A DNA stretch of 16,217 nucleotides from Cenarchaeum sp. SB0662_bin_33. Its GTDB lineage: Archaea; Thermoproteota; Nitrososphaeria; Nitrososphaerales; Nitrosopumilaceae. Of this stretch, positions 12,941 through 16,217 are shown piece after piece. Within the stretch, counting starts at the first letter, position 1. Each line of letters opens with the position of its first letter. Where the stretch lies: the NCBI GenBank assembly GCA_009840065.1, contig VXON01000051.1, forward strand, positions 1 to 16,217. The letters are read 5' to 3'. The position numbers were made by a program, and so were the translations under genes. The notes under the pieces were generated by a model, which did no database searches, had not been told where the DNA came from, and was given only the letters and a program-made list of their open reading frames with translations.

Positions 12941-14259
12941 TACTTCAATAGCGAACGATATAGTGCTACAGCATCATCCTGGTCGGATACGCCCACCACT
13001 ACTGCAGAACCTCTCTGCAGGAGATTCACATATATCACATCATTACGCAGCGAGACTCCCAGCTCGCCTAGATTCTCTATCTTTAGGTTACGTTCCTTGG
13101 CCTGCGCCTCCAACCCTCCCATGTCTATGCCAATATCATGTACGGGAGTAATGGAAAATGTTCTCTTTCCACCATTCCGGCCGCACAGCTCCTCAACTAT
13201 AATATCAGACTCAGTTACGTCTACGGGCTTGCTTGTACCGCACACGGGACACTCCTCGGCCCGAAACGTACGGGTATGGCTGATGGCAATATCATCACCT
13301 ATGTCTATGTGCAGCATACAGTCGGAGAGGGCAGGAGTCTTGCCCATTATCACTTTTATGGCCTCGGAGACCTCAAATCCGCCCACAATGGAGAGAATCG
13401 ATGGGTGAACCCCCTCAATGCCACAGGTTGGCATCTCATCCTCATCCAAGTCGGGAAATATGCAGTGGTAGCAGGCCCCCTGCTTTGGCATTACGGTAAA
13501 TGCCTGTCCAGATACACCAACTGCTGCACCAGTAACAAATGGTATGTTCATTCCCACGCATGCCTTGTTTAGTGCATAGCGGGCATCCACAGAGTCCAGT
13601 GCATCGATTATCACATCACATCCATCTATGACCTCACGGGCCGAAAATTCATTCACAGAGACTGCTAGGGGCTGTACATCGCAGTCCGGATTCATCTTAC
13701 GCAGCCTCTCGGCGGCCACCTCAACCTTGATGCGGCCCACATCGTCTGGTGTAAACATGGTCTGCCGGTGCAGATTTGATGTCTCAATCACATCACGATC
13801 TACTATGCGCAATGTACCCACCCCCATGGCGGTCAGTCTTGCAGTGATGGGGTTTCCAAGACCGCCCGTACCCACAACACAGACCTTGGCATTGCGCAGT
13901 TTCAGCTGCCCCTCATAGCCAATGTGGGGCAGCATCACCTGGCGGGAGTATCTGTCCAGCTCCGCACTGGACAGTTCCTGCAGGCCGCCGGCAACGGCAG
14001 GCAGTATATACACCTCATCACCAGCTCCTAGTGACGCATTCATGCCTCCTGTAAATTTTGCATTCTTGCCGTTTATGTAGACATTTATCAGTGAACGGGG
14101 GCTGCCGTCCGGCTCAAGCACCCGCCTAGCAAAGTCATCACCTAATATACCAGTAGCCTGCACAAATGCATCAGAGAGTGATTCAGCATTCAAGTCCAGT
14201 CGTCGCTCGCCGCCACCCTTGTTTAGTACGGAGGGAATTACAAATGTTATACTTACCAT
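12934..14259 (-). CDS. MoaD/ThiS-like ubiquitin-fold domain fused to E1-like adenylyltransferase (MoeB/ThiF)
   Basis: 441 residues. The N-terminal domain (1-92) is a MoaD/ThiS beta-grasp protein ending in LPAVAGG, with the diglycine at 91-92. It runs directly into an E1-like domain: RYSRQVMLP (Arg103), the nucleotide loop VVGTGGLG (130-135), DRDVIETSNLHRQ (Asp154, Arg165), GRIKVE (Lys178), IDALDS (Asp222) and the Cys279 region PTCGIEGVHPSI. Structural zinc cysteines are 263/266 and 337/340. The last ~95 residues resemble the C-terminal domain of archaeal ThiF/MoeB proteins, not a rhodanese. It activates a sulfur-carrier tail for molybdopterin, thiamine or tRNA thiolation, or protein conjugation. 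The ATG abuts the thrC stop with no gap, so translation is coupled. Confidence 0.9.
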   Translation of the reverse strand: MVSITFVIPSVLNKGGGERRLDLNAESLSDAFVQATGILGDDFARRVLEPDGSPRSLINVYINGKNAKFTGGMNASLGAGDEVYILPAVAGGLQELSSAELDRYSRQVMLPHIGYEGQLKLRNAKVCVVGTGGLGNPITARLTAMGVGTLRIVDRDVIETSNLHRQTMFTPDDVGRIKVEVAAERLRKMNPDCDVQPLAVSVNEFSAREVIDGCDVIIDALDSVDARYALNKACVGMNIPFVTGAAVGVSGQAFTVMPKQGACYHCIFPDLDEDEMPTCGIEGVHPSILSIVGGFEVSEAIKVIMGKTPALSDCMLHIDIGDDIAISHTRTFRAEECPVCGTSKPVDVTESDIIVEELCGRNGGKRTFSITPVHDIGIDMGGLEAQAKERNLKIENLGELGVSLRNDVIYVNLLQRGSAVVVGVSDQDDAVALYRSLLKYY

Positions 14260-15471
14260 CTACTTTATCGCCGCCGCTATCTCCGTCACATCAGGATGTC
14301 TTACCTGGGGTTTTGGTAGTACGGACATTACTGTATCCGTAGCCTTTAGTCCGTTACCTGTAATGTAACATATGGTAGTCTCATCAGGGGATATTCTGCC
14401 ATCCTTAACCATCTTGTGCAGTACTGCCACCGCCACACCACCGGCCGGTTCTGTAAATATACCCTCGGTCTTGGCCAGCAGTATCAGTCCATCCAGTATC
14501 TCATCGTTGGTGCACTCACCGGCACTGCCACCATACTGTTTTAGTCGCTTCAGAACGTACCTTCCATCGCCCGGGTCCCCGATGGCCAGACTCTTGGCTA
14601 TCGTATCAGGTTTGTATACAGGATTTATTATGCCGGTCCCATGAAAGGCATCTACAACCGGGGCACAACCATGTGGCTGGGCGGCGTGCGGACGCATCCT
14701 AGATGCATCATCGATTAGCGAGGCGGCTTCCAGCTCCTCAAATCCCTTGCATATGGCATTCAGCATGGCGCCGCTGCCCACCGGAATTATCAGGTGATCC
14801 GGCATCTGCCAATCCAGTTGTTCGGCCACCTCAAATGCGAGTGTCTTTGAGCCCTCCACATAGTATGATCTCATGTTGATGTTTACAACCCCTATGCGAC
14901 GACGATCGCCTATCTGCGCAGCGATGGTATTTGCATCATCATACGTGCCCTTTACGGCCATGAAATTACCCCCATACGAAAGGGCCTGTACTATCTTTGC
15001 CATCTCTATGTCGCTGGGCGCGAATATATAGCAGGGTAGATTGGCCTTTGCGGCATGGGCGGCCGTGGCAGATGCCAGATTTCCAGTCGATGCACAGCCC
15101 ACCGCCTTGAGGCCAAGCTCCCTGGCCTTGGAGATGGCCACCCCAGCAGGACGATCCTTAAATGAGAATGTTGGGTTTACAGAGTCATTCTTTATGTACA
15201 AGTTTCGTAGCCCCAGTTTTTCACCCAGTCTTTCAGCACGAATCAATGGTGTCATGCCCGCACCAATACTGACAATGTTGGACTTGTCCTGTATGGGAAG
15301 TAGTTCAGAGTAACGCCAGTACGTCTGCTCCCTGTTTGCAAAGACATCTGGAGACAGTGTTGGTATGTCATATGATACATCAAGAGGTCCAAAGCACTCA
15401 TCACAGATATAGCGGAACTGCATATCATACTCACGCCCGCACTCCCTACACTTTAGAGACCTTACACTCAT
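14260..15471 (-). CDS. thrC: Threonine synthase
   Basis: PLP enzyme converting O-phosphohomoserine to threonine. 403 residues from ATG 15471; a GTG one codon upstream is the alternative. The N-terminal zinc ribbon C-x2-C-x11-C-x2-C (Cys8, 11, 23, 26) is typical of archaeal threonine synthases. SFKDRP carries the PLP lysine (Lys105). CASTGNLASATAAHAAKA is the substrate/phosphate loop and IPVGSGAMLNAI the PLP phosphate site. FTEPAGGVAVAVL and ITGNGLK complete the family pattern. It is in an operon with the moaD-moeB fusion. Confidence 0.93.
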   Translation of the reverse strand: MSVRSLKCRECGREYDMQFRYICDECFGPLDVSYDIPTLSPDVFANREQTYWRYSELLPIQDKSNIVSIGAGMTPLIRAERLGEKLGLRNLYIKNDSVNPTFSFKDRPAGVAISKARELGLKAVGCASTGNLASATAAHAAKANLPCYIFAPSDIEMAKIVQALSYGGNFMAVKGTYDDANTIAAQIGDRRRIGVVNINMRSYYVEGSKTLAFEVAEQLDWQMPDHLIIPVGSGAMLNAICKGFEELEAASLIDDASRMRPHAAQPHGCAPVVDAFHGTGIINPVYKPDTIAKSLAIGDPGDGRYVLKRLKQYGGSAGECTNDEILDGLILLAKTEGIFTEPAGGVAVAVLHKMVKDGRISPDETTICYITGNGLKATDTVMSVLPKPQVRHPDVTEIAAAIK

Positions 15472-15495
15472 CACATATACTGATATGATACTATT

Positions 15496-15503
15496 GATAT
15501 ATG
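15496..15503 (-). promoter_or_regulatory. TATA box of the thrC operon
   Basis: Minus-strand CATATATC, centred 28 bp before ATG 15471, in an AT-rich gap after hisI. Confidence 0.5.
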
Positions 15504-15558
15504 ATTCTAATATTAAATTTAGTCACACTTAATTCTAAATTGACAATATTCAATAGAA

Positions 15559-15885
15559 TTACATTATTTTATTATGAAAACATGTTCTATGTCCCATGTG
15601 ACAGGCAGGACCGGCCGGCCTTACCAGATATATTATTGCGTCCGAGTCACAGTCAGAGAGTATTTCAGTTATCTCCTGTGTGTTTCCCGACTCTTCCCCC
15701 TTCATCCAAAATTTCTGTCTTGACCTGCTCCAGAACCATGATCTTTTAGTCTGAATTGTACGTTTTAGCGCCTCGCGGTTACAATACGCCAGTGTCAGTA
15801 TCTCCCTTGTATCCTCATCTTGGACTATTACGGGAATCAGGCCATTGCCCTTCTCAAAATCCAAGCTCGATACATCAACCTTCAT
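15559..15885 (-). CDS. hisI: Phosphoribosyl-AMP cyclohydrolase
   Basis: Third step of histidine synthesis, opening the adenine ring of PR-AMP. 108 residues, standalone (no fused HisE domain). The signature WSRSRQKFWMKGEESGNTQ (about 52-70) is unmistakable. Metal ligands are present: DCDSD with Asp78, Cys79, Asp80 and Asp82, then Cys95 in GPACH and Cys102 in TCF. The frame is open upstream to 15951, but ATG 15885 gives the family N-terminus (MKVDVSSLDFEKGNGLIPVI) and lies 29 bp from a TATA box. No other his gene is in the window. Confidence 0.94.
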   Translation of the reverse strand: MKVDVSSLDFEKGNGLIPVIVQDEDTREILTLAYCNREALKRTIQTKRSWFWSRSRQKFWMKGEESGNTQEITEILSDCDSDAIIYLVRPAGPACHMGHRTCFHNKIM

Positions 15886-15910
15886 TATACGGTACATCAA
15901 ATACAAGAGA

Positions 15911-15917
15911 TTTAAAA
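15911..15917 (-). promoter_or_regulatory. TATA box of hisI
   Basis: Minus-strand TTTTAAA, centred 29 bp before ATG 15885. Confidence 0.5.
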
Positions 15918-15955
15918 CTTGGTCGTGCCGTCTGCTCCAGAGAAACCTCATAACA

Positions 15956-16008
15956 TATAGTGGTGCGCAAAAGTTTCTGCTGGACTAAAATATTCCGCAC
16001 GCACTATA
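15956..16008. repeat. Imperfect long hairpin, copy 1 of a direct repeat
   Basis: TATAGTGGTGCG at the left pairs with CGCACGCACTATA at the right, 11 bp plus one bulge, around about 28 bases. The left part TATAGTGGTGCGCAAAAGTT and following TCTG recurs at 16164 with 4 differences in 24. No coding potential is evident. Confidence 0.5.
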
Positions 16009-16035
16009 GATACCGCATGTGCCTCATTTTTGAAG

Positions 16036-16068
16036 TATATAAAAAACAGCATGTCATACCCATGCTGC
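16036..16068 (+). promoter_or_regulatory. Strong TATA-like box followed by hairpin
   Basis: TATATAAAAAA is followed by CAGCATG-TCATACC-CATGCTG (16048-16068), a perfect 7-bp palindrome. A promoter here would fire rightwards at about 16065 toward the 19-bp repeat, where no gene is visible. It could serve a small RNA, or the palindrome may be an operator. Confidence 0.35.
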
Positions 16069-16096
16069 AAGACAGAATCACGCATACTGATGTAAC

Positions 16097-16115
16097 GTAA
16101 GAGGTCAACCCCCCT
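16097..16115. repeat. 19-bp inverted repeat, right arm
   Basis: Exact reverse complement of 49-67, with weaker similarity continuing leftwards for about 20 bases. The rest of 16116-16163 shows nothing recognisable. Confidence 0.7.
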
Positions 16116-16163
16116 TAATCTCCTTCAAAGGTGTAGTTAGACAACATAGTTAAATAGTGATTT

Positions 16164-16217
16164 TATAGCGGCGTGCATAAGTTTCTGTAGTTTAATTTTC
16201 GCACATAAGGCGATTTT
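16164..16217. repeat. Copy 2 of the direct repeat (cut by the window edge)
   Basis: TATAGCGGCGTGCATAAGTT followed by TCTG matches 15956-15979 in 20 of 24 positions. A later TTTAATTTTCGCAC corresponds to the right arm of copy 1. GTGC/GCAC can still pair. It may continue beyond the window. Confidence 0.45.

Noticed and set aside
13097..13572. Plus-strand ORFs opposite the moaD-moeB fusion
   Set aside because: Antisense shadows of a gene with complete E1 motifs.
1..16217. tRNA, rRNA or CRISPR array
   Set aside because: No tRNA T-loop/acceptor pattern, no rRNA-like block and no regularly spaced repeats were seen on either strand by eye.

Overview
The window looks like a chromosome segment of a thaumarchaeon (Nitrososphaerota). 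Informational genes are of archaeal/eukaryotic type: uS15, eS1, a RecJ/GAN-like DHH nuclease, KEOPS Pcc1 and exosome Csl4. There is also a geranylgeranyl reductase for archaeal lipids. Most transcription units carry an archaeal TATA box centred about 25-30 bp upstream of the start codon, which implies leaderless mRNAs. Moderate G+C and heavy use of ATA (Ile) and AGG (Arg) codons recall the Cenarchaeum/sponge-symbiont side of the group, but the genus is inference.

Layout. 1-1700: an orphan Dam-like adenine methyltransferase sits between one arm of a 19-bp inverted repeat and a decayed IS605-type (TnpB) element, followed by the promoter of the next operon. 1701-5014: a tight, overlapping operon, rps15 - recJ-like - pcc1 - serS. 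5018-5107: a possible 29-residue membrane peptide. 5161-6201: eS1 plus a COG1325-type RNA-binding protein. 6202-6971: non-coding accessory stretch with a candidate C/D-box RNA, a frameshifted HTH/ImmA-type remnant, a 118-bp MITE-like element and two hairpins. 6972-8420: geranylgeranyl reductase. 8421-8784: a second TnpB remnant. 8785-10218: IMP dehydrogenase. 10274-10741: membrane-anchored protein of unknown function. 10822-11367 (minus): Csl4. 11368-11752: AT-rich spacer with hairpins and a possible 46-residue ORF. 11753-12940: MFS transporter, convergent with the minus-strand genes moaD-moeB fusion and threonine synthase. hisI follows on the minus strand with its own promoter. 15886-16217: non-coding DNA with structured repeats and the other arm of the 19-bp inverted repeat.

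The core genes are housekeeping: translation, tRNA modification and charging, replication/repair, RNA decay, lipids, purines, histidine, threonine and sulfur-carrier chemistry. The unusual signal lies between them. Two 213-bp copies of the 3' end of a TnpB element sit in opposite orientation at 1044-1256 and 8464-8676, with their ends facing outward around the ribosomal/serS/lipid block. Their 75-bp non-coding tail is clearly better conserved (5 differences in 75) than the adjoining tnpB codons (27 in 138), and it can fold as a pseudoknot. That is what a retained guide-RNA (omega-RNA) scaffold without its nuclease would look like. A ubiquitin-like (MoaD) domain fused directly to its E1-like activating enzyme is the second notable item. 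All identities were counted by eye; no search was run.
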